DNA from: Canna indica
Taxonomy: Eukaryota; Streptophyta; Magnoliopsida; Zingiberales; Cannaceae
Reading direction: 5' to 3'
NCBI GenBank assembly: GCA_034359265.1
Contig: CP136896.1
Coordinates: 12,803,501-12,867,500, forward strand
DNA length: 64,000 bases
Below, one piece after another: positions 1 through 10,512 of the stretch. Every line of letters starts with the position of its first letter. Positions within the stretch are counted from its first letter, which is position 1. A program made the translations under genes and the position numbers. The notes under the pieces were generated by a model that ran no database searches, had not been told where the DNA came from, and worked only from the letters and a program-made list of their open reading frames with translations.

Positions 1-1094
1 GTGAACAGTTAATGCCTCTAGTACAAGCACCGAATCTCCGTGAAAGAAGATAGAGCCACCCCCAAAATAATCCCCCGAGGCCAGTTCATAATAATTAATC
101 AATCAGGTTTTAACTGTGATGTTTCATTTTTTTGACTCTCCGCGGGTGGTACTGGGTAGGGAGGATTTCATATCCATATAAAATAAGATATTTAGTTAAG
201 GGCAACTTTTTGCCAACAAGAAAAGTCACAGAGGATATTTTAAATTATATATAGCATAGGATGAAGATTGGTGTCCTGGCTAATAGTACTAATTAGCTTA
301 GGCAAATGTGAATGTTGCCCCTATTGAAGAGGCCTACACGAGATCTCATGGCCCTAATGCAAGCACATATAGGCCAAATTAATAAGCACTGAAATCAGAG
401 AACCAATACTTTGGGAAAAGTTTATATCAATAGTTCAGCAGGTCATTCTTCTGCATACACTCTTGCAGAAGAATTTTTTTTTTTTTTTTACTTTTTTGGA
501 TAAAACTGAATTGGTTGAATTAAAAAAAAAAACATTGCAAAAATTGAAAATGCAATGAAGTGTGAAAATAAAATGCCGTAAGACTAGATATCATATATGA
601 GGCTTTCCAGTGTTAATGTGTTAGATTGATGTCAAAGAAATGAGTGTTATATCTGCAAGCATGGCAGCATTAATGAAAATTAAATTTGAAGATGATGCAT
701 CACATGGATATTCATGCACCAATATGCATGCATGTCACATCCATGGACTCATGGATGACAGACATATCTCATTAATTACTAACATATATAATTTGATGAA
801 CAATATCCCAAGCAATTAGAAGGTATGTGTGTACGTTATTAATTTGTAACAACCGGAGAAATCAACATTTTTTGTGTTGAGTACATGAAAATTATGCACT
901 TGTTTTAATTCCAAAATTGTCCTTTTTTGAAGAAGAAGATGACTGAAGCTGATGCACCAATTAATGTACATGTGGACCACAGTAAGCTCATTTTATATCT
1001 ATGGGTCACAACTGGCTTTCATTACACATTATTTAATTGTTGATTAATTATATATTAGGTACTCCGTTTAATTATATTTGAAGCAAATTAAAGA
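1..1094. other. AT-rich intergenic DNA
   Basis: I see no gene here. The stretch is AT-rich with short homopolymers, including a T-run near 475-490 and an A-run near 522-532. No reading frame of useful length and no recognisable repeat end was found. It runs up to the left arm of the fold-back element that starts near 1095. Confidence 0.5.
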
Positions 1095-2048
1095 TATAAC
1101 AAAGCATACAGACTGCACCAATCATATTTACATTTCAAAAATATTTGATTCACCGAAAATGCAAATATTACAAAAAGTATCTGCATGCAAAAGCAAATGC
1201 ATGTCAACCATAATTGTAATCTGCTATTTGGTTGGCCGCAAGTAGAGAAGAGGGTTATTACGGGTGAGAGAGAAATTGTTGCGGTAGGAGAGAAGCTATT
1301 GCGAGCGAGACGAAGACTTTCGTGAGCGAAAGGAAGAGGAAGGCTATCATGAGCGAGAGGAAGAGGGAGGTTGTCACGAGCGAGGTGAGGCTTTCGTGAG
1401 TGAGATGAAGAGGGAGGTTGTCGCGAGCAGGAGGAAACTATCGCCAACAAAAGGAGGCTGTCGTGAGTGAATAGGGAGACTGTCGTGAGTGAGAGGAAGG
1501 GAGGAAGCCCTATCATTTGTAGACTACAAATTCGACTTGCGGGTTTCTTCATTCGTCTGTAACCTAATTTGCCACTTGCAATTGTAGCATGCATGTAAAC
1601 GTCTATTCTTGTAATAACTTAATTGCAGCTAATCAAATAATTTAGAGACTTTTTGCTTACCTACAAATAGGCTTTGAACATTTATATAATTTCTAACATT
1701 TGATCAATTAAATTATTTAGTTAGCTGCAATTAAGTTAATTGCAGCATTAGACTTTTACATTCTGCAATTTGCAGGCTGCATATTGGATTGAAGCCAAAA
1801 AGCCCGCAAGCACCATTAGGTGCTTGTAAATTATAGAGTTTTTTATCTTCCTCTCATGTGCAACAGTCTCCCTCTTCTAATGTGACAACTTCCTCTCGCC
1901 CGTGACTCTCATAACAACCTTCTCTCGCTCACGACAACTGGCCTCCTCATCCTCTTGCTTGTGTAAGCCTCATCTTACTCGTGATAGCCTTCCTTTTCCT
2001 CTCGCTTGCACAGTCTCCCTCTCACCCACAACAGCCTCTTTTTCCCAC

Positions 2049-2096
<48 letters not shown>

Positions 2097-2304
2097 AGCC
2101 TCCCTCTTCTCTATTTATGGTCAATCAAACGCCTACAAATAGAAGCTACAAAACTACTTGTGGACAACGAAAAAGTAGGTTGCAAATCCTAATCACAAAT
2201 ATTTGCTTTTGCATGCACATACTTTTTTCACCATTTGCATTTGCATCGAACCAAACGCCCTTGAAATATGAATATGATAGGTGCAGTTTATGTGCTTTAT
2301 TATA
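1095..2304. mobile_element. Fold-back element with GA/CT-rich arms
   Basis: The two ends are imperfect inverted repeats. The left end reads TATAACAAAGCATACA, and the right end read on the other strand starts TATAATAAAGCACATA. The match continues inward through a shared ACTGCACC block, an ATGCAAATG block and a GCATGCAAAAGCAAAT block. Inside these, a GA-rich arm (about 1255-1500, many GAGCGAGAGG words) faces a CT-rich arm (about 1850-2100) holding a TC microsatellite at about 2053-2093. The centre (about 1620-1780) is AT-rich with TTAATTGCAGC words. Short ORFs inside are by-products of the purine-rich arms. No convincing target duplication was seen, so the family is uncertain; a non-autonomous DNA transposon is most likely. 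Confidence 0.6.
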
Positions 2305-2987
2305 CAAATTCTAGAAGTCTAGTTGCAGGAACCAAACAAACTCTCCATGTAATTAATTTGTGCGGTAGTACCATTTAGGATTAAACTATACCTCATATTA
2401 TCAATCACGTTTCTTTTTTAAAAAAAATCAATTTATAGTCTCTAAATATTATTGTGTCTATATAGTCTATGAACTATATATTAACGCTATGTCAATTAAG
2501 TCATAATATCTAGCAAATGAGATACAACGAAACATTTATGCGTTTATACTCTACAAATTTAATACCCATATGGTGTGGTGTTGAAGTCCATACAAAAAAT
2601 CATGAAGCCAAGCATTTTATCTCCATTAGTTAGATTTAAAGTGTTTAAAGCTTGTCTTAGGAGAGATCATCCTTCACCATAATTATCCTTCAACTTGCCA
2701 ACATAGCATCATTGATAGAACACAATGATAGTTTTGGTCATCACCGATACTTATCACTAATGCCAACAATGACGATACTAAAAAGTTGTTGCTAATCAAT
2801 GATGATACATATCATGTGTAGCCACTACTAATTCTTTTAATTATGTTAACACAAAATTGCTGCTAAGGGTATGGGTGACTCATACCATGTTATGACGGAG
2901 TAGTAGCTATCCCGTTACTAATGATCATCAGCGAGTTATGTAGGCATTAGCGATGAAACAATATATAGCTATTATGTAGCTAGTGGA
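2305..2987. other. Intergenic DNA with repeated ATCACTAATG-type words
   Basis: No gene is seen. From about 2690 the sequence repeats short words such as ATCACCGATACTTATCACTAATG, and similar words reappear on the far side of the hAT element at about 5540-5720 (for example TATCACTAATCACTATC). Such subterminal repeats are typical of CACTA-like or other non-autonomous DNA elements. This may therefore be the left flank of an older element into which the hAT copy inserted. Its own termini were not found. Confidence 0.35.
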
Positions 2988-5510
2988 CAGGGGCGTATGC
3001 ACGTATGCAAATAGGGGACATTTTGTCCCCCATTTTTGCTCATTTTTGTAAAAAAAAAAATAGATTTTGTGGCCCCCACAAAATCAGTCAACTCTAAATC
3101 CCTAATGGACCCCACCGGCCCACCCCACATCCCACTTAACCTCCTACGCAGCCGCCCTAATCGCGAGACGCAACTCTGAGTGACTATTTCTCCTCTTCTC
3201 CTGCCAATAGTCATTGATTGTCGCCGCCCACCAGCCGATTGCCGCATCCCTAATCCCCAAAGTCAGTCTCTGCCGATTGCCGCTGCCCACCTGCCTTCTA
3301 GTGCTGCCACCACCCACCGCCCACCTTTCTATTTCTCTCCACCGTCGAGTATCATTTATACAATTATACAACCACATTTATTTGCAAAGGTTGCTTAATG
3401 CTCTCCCTTCATATTTCTTCTATATGTTTGGTAATTTTATTCTAATTTCATATATATTTGGACGTTTGGTAATTTTATTCTTTGTTGGTGTTGGATGATT
3501 TATCATGCTTTCTAAATTCTAACATGTTTGTTGATACAATTACTGGCTTTCCCATGCTTCGACATCTTCTAATTATCTTCTCCTACAGAGTTAGATTGAG
3601 ATTAATTAGAACCAGGGGCCATAGGAAACAAAAGTAATTTATGGATATGCTAAACATGTTCGAGAGCAATTCCAGTATTACAAGATAAAACCATATGTTT
3701 TTATTAGCTCTTCCAAGTTCCAACTAAGAGAATATTAATCCAACTTAGGCCTAAGGTTAGTCTTTCCACTCCACTATTCCCATCTTTGTTTTTTCACCTA
3801 CCTTAACTTTTATGTCAAAATTACATCGGACATTTATGCATTTCTAATTGGACATCATTGGCAGCTAAGATTCTAAGTTCAAGGCATTTTTCATTGAAAT
3901 ATATAAGAAATGAATATATTAGCTTATATTAGGCAAAGCATTTATTAGCTTATATATTAGATTCTAAGTTCAAGGCATTACATCTTATATTTTTCATTTA
4001 TGTTTCCATTTTAGATGTTTTTATTAGCTTATATTAGCCAAGGAATATATGGTTTAGTTTCTTCCATTTCAACTATTAGTTTATGACTTTCATTAGTTTT
4101 ACAATAGTTTGGAGCCAAAATTTGCTTACGATGATTGTGTTTGGCTTTTTGAGCAACTTACAAACTTGTTGAATATAATCGGAGTTTCTTGTAAGTGAAA
4201 GAAAATGCTTCGAGTAAAGTAAACAGAAGAAGTTGCAGAAGCATTATGTGTTGGTGAAATTAAAAGTAGAAGTGGTTTAAATCAGGAAATTAGTTTGAGG
4301 AGGCCAGGTGATACTTGTTGGGATCCCACTATAAGACACTTTTGAGCATCCATTCTATGTTTTCGTCGATATATAGTGTGCTTCACACACTTGGAGAAAT
4401 TTGCTCGTATTCAAGTGATAGGATAAAAGCTTAATCTATTGCATACAACTTAGAGTCATTTCACTTTATCTTTGTGGCTTGACTGATGATGTCTTGTCTA
4501 TTTTTGGTCTCACACATGAACTAAATCTATCTTTACAACGCAAAGATCAAGATATAGTCAATGTTATGTCACTTGTTATATCAACTAAGAAGAGACCGCA
4601 GATGATGAGAGATGAGGGATAAGAATCTCTTATGGATAAAGTGTGTGATTTTTGTGCTAAGAATCACATCGAAGTTCCTAATATGGATGATGCATATGCT
4701 CCATGGGGGAGAACAAATAGGAGAATTCAACAAGTCACAAATTTGTACCATTTTCGAGTTGAAGTATTTCTAAAGGTGATTGATATACAACTTCAAGAGC
4801 TAAATAATCGTTTTGATGAGATCAACTCTGAGTTACTTATTGGTATGTCTTGCTTAAGTCCGAAAGAATCATTTACTAATTTTGACAAGAAAAAGTTGTT
4901 AAAACTTATGAAATTTTATCCTAATGAGTTTTTACTGATTTGTTGGCTCTTGAGTTTCAACTTGAAAGCTTTATTTATGATATGCAAAGTGATGAGAAAC
5001 TTTCTGTACTCAATGAGCTTAGTGAATTGTTTGGGAAGTTTGTCGAGACAAAAAAACATATAGTGTTTTCTCAAGTTTATTTGCTTTTGAAGTTAGCTTT
5101 GACTCTTCCAATAGCAACATCAAGTGTGGAATGAGATTTTTCAACAATGAGCTTTGTGAAGAATAGAGTGCACGCAATAGTATGAGCGATCAACTCTTGA
5201 ATGATTATTTAGTAACTTTTATAGATGTTAAAATGTATTCAAAGATTACTAATGCTGCTATCATTAGTCATTTCCAAAATATGAAAAGCCGTAGAGGACA
5301 ATTGTGAGATGTAGTAGGTCGCTTCTCTTTCGATTTATTGATCTATGTATTTTGATTGTCTTATATTAAAGGTACTTTTATACAATTATATTGTACCGTA
5401 CCGTTACCGTGGGGGCAAGCCCCCACATCCTCAAATTGTAACTGAACACCCCAATTTTAATTTTAAATTTCTTTATATCCTATATTTTCAAAATCTTGCG
5501 TACGCCCCTG
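2988..5510 (+). mobile_element. Decayed hAT-superfamily transposon
   Basis: The ends are inverted repeats: CAGGGGCGTATGCA on the left, and CAGGGGCGTACGCA when the right end is read on the other strand. A CAGGG-type terminus is typical of hAT elements. The flanking octamers CTAGTGGA and CTAATTGG match at only 5 of 8 positions, so the target duplication is degraded or absent. A GC-rich stretch at about 3090-3400 is probably the element's own 5' region. The rest is the remains of a transposase, annotated separately. Words on both flanks (about 2700-2980 and 5510-5720) look alike, which suggests insertion into an older repeat. Confidence 0.75.
4230..5308 (+). pseudogene. hAT transposase remnant (ZMYM1/TTF-type, hAT dimerisation C-terminus)
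   Basis: Coding-like segments read, over several frames, as the C-terminal half of a plant hAT transposase of the kind annotated as TTF-type zinc finger protein with hAT dimerisation domain. The longest open piece (4632-5063) contains DFCAKNHIEVPNMDD, then NLYHFRVEVF and NRFDEINSELLIGMSCLSP, all characteristic blocks. After a frame change, HIVFSQVYLLLKLALTLP and SFVKNRV follow. After another change the usual end, HFQNMKSRRGQL with a stop near 5308, appears. Stops and frameshifts break it many times and the N-terminal zinc-finger half cannot be recognised. The family call rests on motif order and is fairly firm; it is certainly not functional. Confidence 0.75.
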
Positions 5511-6230
5511 CTAATTGGCATTGGTGATAGGTTAACCATATAGACATCAATAAAAAAATAATGATTATCTCATCATTGATGCCTATTTGCGACGTATTAA
5601 ACATATTGTTCACTAGTGGCAGAACAGTACATTTTCTATCACTAATCACTATCAACAATAGTTTCTCTAGACTCATTAGCAATGATTAGCTGTCCCTGAG
5701 TCACTATTGATAGTCTTTAAAAATATTTTTTTTAAAAAAATGAAAAATATTCCAAAACACCTATTTACAACGAAACTATATTTACAAACATAACTACGTA
5801 CATACATAACCTACTATATTTATAACTAAACTAAATATTGTGTTGTCTTTTTTGCAAAAAAAAAAGAAGAGAAAATTTATATTAAAGAATGATATGTCCA
5901 TGAGAAGTTTATTATCGAATCACTCTAGGAAAAATGCTTGTATCTCACCTTTGACAATATCATCAACAAATCGAAACCCAAAATTTAATAGTGATAGTAT
6001 CACATGAAGCAAACACATCTCACAACCTGATACACGAACACAAATCTTTTTACCAATACAACAATAAAGCAAACAAGTCCCACAATCCGAGATAGACACG
6101 TAGATTATGAAAGCATAAAAGACCCGAAGGCTTAGCGGTTGAATGTCGATCGATCGAAGTTCAGTAGAAAACACTTTGACTAGTACTATAACAAAATGAG
6201 TCATCCATATTCATGTCGTCTAAGACTAGC
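5511..6230. other. Intergenic DNA
   Basis: No gene is seen. The first 200 bases resemble the left flank of the hAT element at about 2690-2980. The remainder is AT-rich without a recognisable feature. Confidence 0.4.
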
Positions 6231-6234
6231 CTCT

Positions 6235-6800
6235 CTAGAACGAACATCAGCTGCAATATAGCTAGTCAACATATTGCATGTTGAGGAACTTTCTTTATGC
6301 ATCTGCCTCTATTACGTTCTTACCAAATGTAATAGATGGTAGTGGTTCGAAAAAGGTTTCACACTCAAACCATCAAAGTGGATAATCCATCAAAGTGATG
6401 TAGGAGCCAAGTCAAGTTATCATACCATATTTTTTCTATCACATGTTTGGTGGCATTTGGTGAGTATTTTGCTCTAGATTTTGTAAGAGAAATCACAATG
6501 CAAAAAAAATGTAGTCAATACTTTCACTATCGCAATGGCATAGATAATGTTGGTTGAGCCTTGCTTGCTCTAAGCTTGCACAAGGTCGAAGATGGGAGCC
6601 ACTTTCGAAAAGCAAGCGAGGATATGAAGGAAAATCGACGAATATGGGCCATATGGCCTCTAAACCAAATCAAATGATGTCATGGAAAGTCTGGCTCTAT
6701 AAATACCATATATGTTATCATAAATAGATTTTAGAGTAAATTTTCGTAAGGAAGATGCAATTCAAAAGAATAATAGCATCGCAACTCGGATCAAGTGTAT
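6235..6800 (-). pseudogene. LINE reverse-transcriptase zinc-finger (zf-RVT) scrap
   Basis: Read on the minus strand, about 6560-6440 gives NQHYLCHCDSESIDYIFFAL followed by a segment resembling the region after it. This is the C-x-C...E...H/Y-I-F-F pattern of the zinc-binding domain found at the C-terminus of plant L1-like ORF2 proteins. The surrounding bases give similar fragments broken by stops. It is an old fragment without visible ends. Confidence 0.45.
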
Positions 6801-7764
6801 CAATTGTAGGATATTAATATTATATCACAACAACATTAAAATATATATTTGAGTATCACAATGAGAAGATCGAATATTTGATAGTCGTCTTTAACACTAT
6901 AATTTAATCACACATTCGGAGTACGCTGCAAGTTAACTTAGTTAATAAGATTTAATAAGTGTGTTATCATCAACTTCAGCTTAATCATTTTAATTAGGTC
7001 AGTGATTTTGATCTATAAAGTCAATAGATAGGTCAGTTATCCTATCGAGCAGATCGTGGCATTTCTTCTCCATAACTTTGAAGAAAAAAAAAATTAAAGA
7101 CGATGAATTCACGAAAAAACTTGATTGAAATGACTAATATAAAAAATGCTAATTGTATAGCCACATCAACATTTTGTTACGTAGAAATTGACGGAATGAC
7201 TTGATTGTAATAATAGCCACATCAACGTGATGAACGTGATGTCTTGAAGTATATATTTTTTTTGAATTTTTTAATATTTATAATAATTAATTAGTTTGGA
7301 AATCGTACGTAGGGTTGTTCATTGGGTCGGGTATACCCAATAATTAGTTTGGGTTGGATTGGGTCGGGTAATCGGGTATGTTCCAGTAAAACTTAATTAC
7401 TTTTAATTGGTTTGGATCAATTTTTTTAAACTCGACCTGACTCGACTCGATCATGAACATCGTAGTTGTATGATCTTTTTGTCTTGGTCATTGTAGAAAA
7501 TATGAAAGTTGTATAAGCGTATGCTTGACGAGAGAAACCAGAAATTAATCATACATGAAGTTAAAAAAGACATCATACCATTTTTAATTCAAAAAATTAA
7601 AAAACCTTCAGCTCATACAAGTTAATTAAATAGAAATCAATGTTAATTACCTTATTACATCCATTAGCCAATGTTATCAGCTTATTAATAAATTAATTTG
7701 ACATACATCGATTGTATAAATTATCAACTTATTAATTACATCTATTAGCCTATTTTAGCTCTCT

Positions 7765-8072
7765 TTTTTTATAACAAAGATAGAAAATCACAATAAGTGA
7801 TCATACTAGAGTTCGAATCCTAGATCTCTAAGCAATGTTCAACATATTGCCAGTTGGCTCCTATTTTAGCTATTTGTATAAATATTTAAGGGATAAATTA
7901 TTTTTTAGTTGTTTCAAAGTGTAAAATGATAAATAACAACATAAATATATTTTGACATACATTTTTTTAACAAAGATAGAAAGTCACCATATATGATCAT
8001 AGTGAGGTTTGAATATTAGACTTTTAAAAAATATACAAAATATTGCCACCATCTAGGCTCACAGTTGACTTT
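7765..8072. repeat. Two diverged copies of a roughly 100-bp dispersed repeat, possibly SINE-related
   Basis: The stretches at about 7765-7865 and 7960-8070 share the order AACAAAGATAGAAA, TCAC, TGATCATA, then GAGTTCGAATCCTAGA in the first copy and GAGGTTTGAATATTAGA in the second, then ATATTGCCA. The first contains a sequence like the tRNA B box (GTTCGAATCC), which is why a tRNA-derived SINE is considered. No A box, oligo-A tail or target duplication was established. Confidence 0.35.
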
Positions 8073-8542
8073 TTTTAGATATTAGATATTTATTTTTTTT
8101 AAAAAAATAACTAATATTTAGTATTAAATATATCATTTAAAATTAGCTTTTATTTATTTTTTATAAAAAATATTAATTAGTTTTATAGAAATTAATTTGT
8201 TATTTATTATATTTTTATTAGAGCAATTAATATATATCATTTTTCCACAAATAGATCAATTAATTATAATAATTATTTGTTGTAATTTTTATCATCTCAG
8301 AACATAATTATCTGATGGTGTTAAATGTGAAAGCTTGCATATTGATTTTTTTTCAAAATTAATTTTTTGGGTATATATATATTTATATAACCTCCAAAAT
8401 GATCTCAAATTGGTAAAAACTCTTCGAAAAAGATTGTAATAAATTAATCCATTTTTAATTATGAGTGAACCTAAAAATAATTTTCCTTCAATTTTGCATT
8501 GGCAATTATATTGGTTGCCACCTTAATTTCATGGAAAACCAA

Positions 8543-8546
<4 letters not shown>

Positions 8547-8589
<43 letters not shown>
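8547..8589. repeat. Compound microsatellite (AT)n(GT)n
   Basis: A run of AT dinucleotides of about 27 bases passes directly into a run of GT dinucleotides of about 15 bases. Confidence 0.9.
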
Positions 8590-9090
8590 AATGATATATA
8601 CACCTCTAAATTAAGATGATGAACATGCATGAAAGGAAAAGAAAAAAAAAGAGTGAAAGAGGGAAAATAATGTGTTCCACCGTCATTATCAAAGTGTCTG
8701 TCAGGGCTAAAAACCACAATTTGATGATTTGCTGTTTGGATATGTGACAATGTATGAGGATCACCAAATTCCTAACTTACCCATCAATATATGTAGAAAG
8801 AGATTATTGGAAATCCATTGCTATCATTTGCTACAGTTTGGTAGGTCAACCTACAAGTACTACTGGAACATAAATTCAAACTCAGATATTTCGCTAGCTA
8901 GCTAGAGTTCTAATTAGGTTTAATTTTAGTGCTTTAATGTTGGAGAAATTAATTAACCTTAATTACATCAAGTTAAATATATAAGCCATATATATATACA
9001 GATAGACAAAATCATAGTTATTAATAATTATAAAAAAAAAAATCAACCTATATATGGATGCATGAGTACATTATAATGATTAATTATTAT

Positions 9091-9515
9091 ATATATATAT
9101 TATATAAAACACACACACACATGGAGACAGAACAAGTGTCACTTTCTTGGAGAAGATAACCTAAATGTATAAAGCAATGAATTAACAACCTTTCTTAGTC
9201 CAAATCCTAGTTATTGTTAACACCTCCATTAGCTATATGTCTTTTACCTTCCATTAATTCCCCATCACTACATTACAACATCACAAGGTTTTTTTGACTA
9301 CAACACTACATCATTCCCAGACAAATTCCCCTACATCATACCCATATGAACAGCCTTCTTATTCCCCACATATTCCAACAAGGACATCTCTCTCTCCTTT
9401 AACCTTCACCTTCTTCACCTCATCATCAACAACTCAACAACAACAGGAAAGAAGAAGAAGAAGAAGAAGAAGAAGAAGAGATCTGAAGCTGTAATTTGCG
9501 TAGATAAAAATTAAG
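9091..9515 (+). promoter_or_regulatory. Proximal promoter and 5' leader of KANADI
   Basis: A TATA-like tract (TTATATATATATATTATATAAAAC) lies at about 9088-9110, some 400 bases before the start codon, and is followed by CA repeats. The leader is C/T-rich from about 9290 and ends in a GAA-type microsatellite at about 9447-9480, roughly 35 bases before the ATG. The start site of transcription is not fixed by sequence alone. The 66-aa frame at 9294-9494 is a leader artefact. Confidence 0.45.
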
Positions 9516-9959
9516 ATGGAGCTTTTTCCAGCACAATCTGATTTGTCTCTACAAATCAGCCCACCAAACTCCACACGAGCATCAGGGTACAGGAAGCCCG
9601 ACGTCGTCGTCGACGAGGAGAGCAACACCGAGTTAGGGTTTTGGAGGAGGCCATCGTCCACCAACAGCAAGCGCATCACCAGCCCTTGCACGGCGTCGAC
9701 GACGCCCGCCGTAGACGCCGATCCCGGCTTCGGCCTCTCCTTAGCAAGCCTGAGCCCAACCAATACCGCGACGGACGACCCCGCCGGCAGCATCTCAAGG
9801 CGGAGCAGTCTCCAGCTCCTCCATCCCCACCACCACCACCACCTCCATTTCCATCACCACCACCACGACCTCAGCTTGCTCAAGCCCATAAGAGGCATCC
9901 CGGTCTACCATCACCCAACTCCTTCTTCCTTTCCTCTCCTCCCACTCCACCATCACCAT

Positions 9960-9991
<32 letters not shown>

Positions 9992-10468
9992 CTTGTATGA
10001 CTACTCTTCTCCGACCTCTAATTTTACTCCCTTCGCCGGCACAGCTACCGCCACTCAAGGCTTGTCGAGATCGAGGTACTTCCCGCCGTCGACGAGGTTC
10101 CCGCAGGCAGCGGCGAGACGCAGCATGAGAGCGCCCAGAATGCGGTGGACGACGACGCTTCACGCTCGCTTCGTCCATGCCGTCGAGCTCTTAGGCGGCC
10201 ATGAGAGTATGATCTCAACTAATTATATATATAGATTGAGATCTTATATATATATTGATTATTTATCTTGATAAATTTGGATAATTTGTTGATGGAGTTT
10301 AGGAGCGACGCCCAAGTCGGTTCTCGAGCTCATGGATGTGAAAGATCTCACCTTGGCTCATGTGAAATCTCACTTGCAGGTAATTTAATCAATTAGGAAA
10401 TTAAACGAAATTTACTTCTCACTTCTTTCTTAGATTTAATCTGCAGAAAATTCTTCATGGCCTTTTGA

Positions 10469-10512
<44 letters not shown>

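Larger units (their letters stand above)
6800..9090. other. AT-rich intergenic DNA upstream of KANADI
   Basis: No gene is seen. The stretch holds a possible degraded hAT-type MITE at about 7316-7470 (TAGGGTTGTTCAT on the left, ATGAACATCGTA on the right, body rich in GGGTCGGGT words). It also holds a pair of short repeats at about 7770-8070 and a compound AT/GT microsatellite at 8547-8589. The part nearest the gene presumably contains KANADI upstream control sequence, but no specific site could be supported. Confidence 0.4.

Noticed and set aside
7805..7820. tRNA gene
   Set aside because: Only a B-box-like string is present; no cloverleaf, acceptor stem or anticodon arm could be drawn around it.
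9434..10178. Long minus-strand and alternative-frame ORFs over the first KANADI exon (119, 119 and 127 aa)
   Set aside because: They overlap a well-supported GARP factor exon, are low-complexity by-products of CAC, CAG and CCG repeats, and show no family motif.
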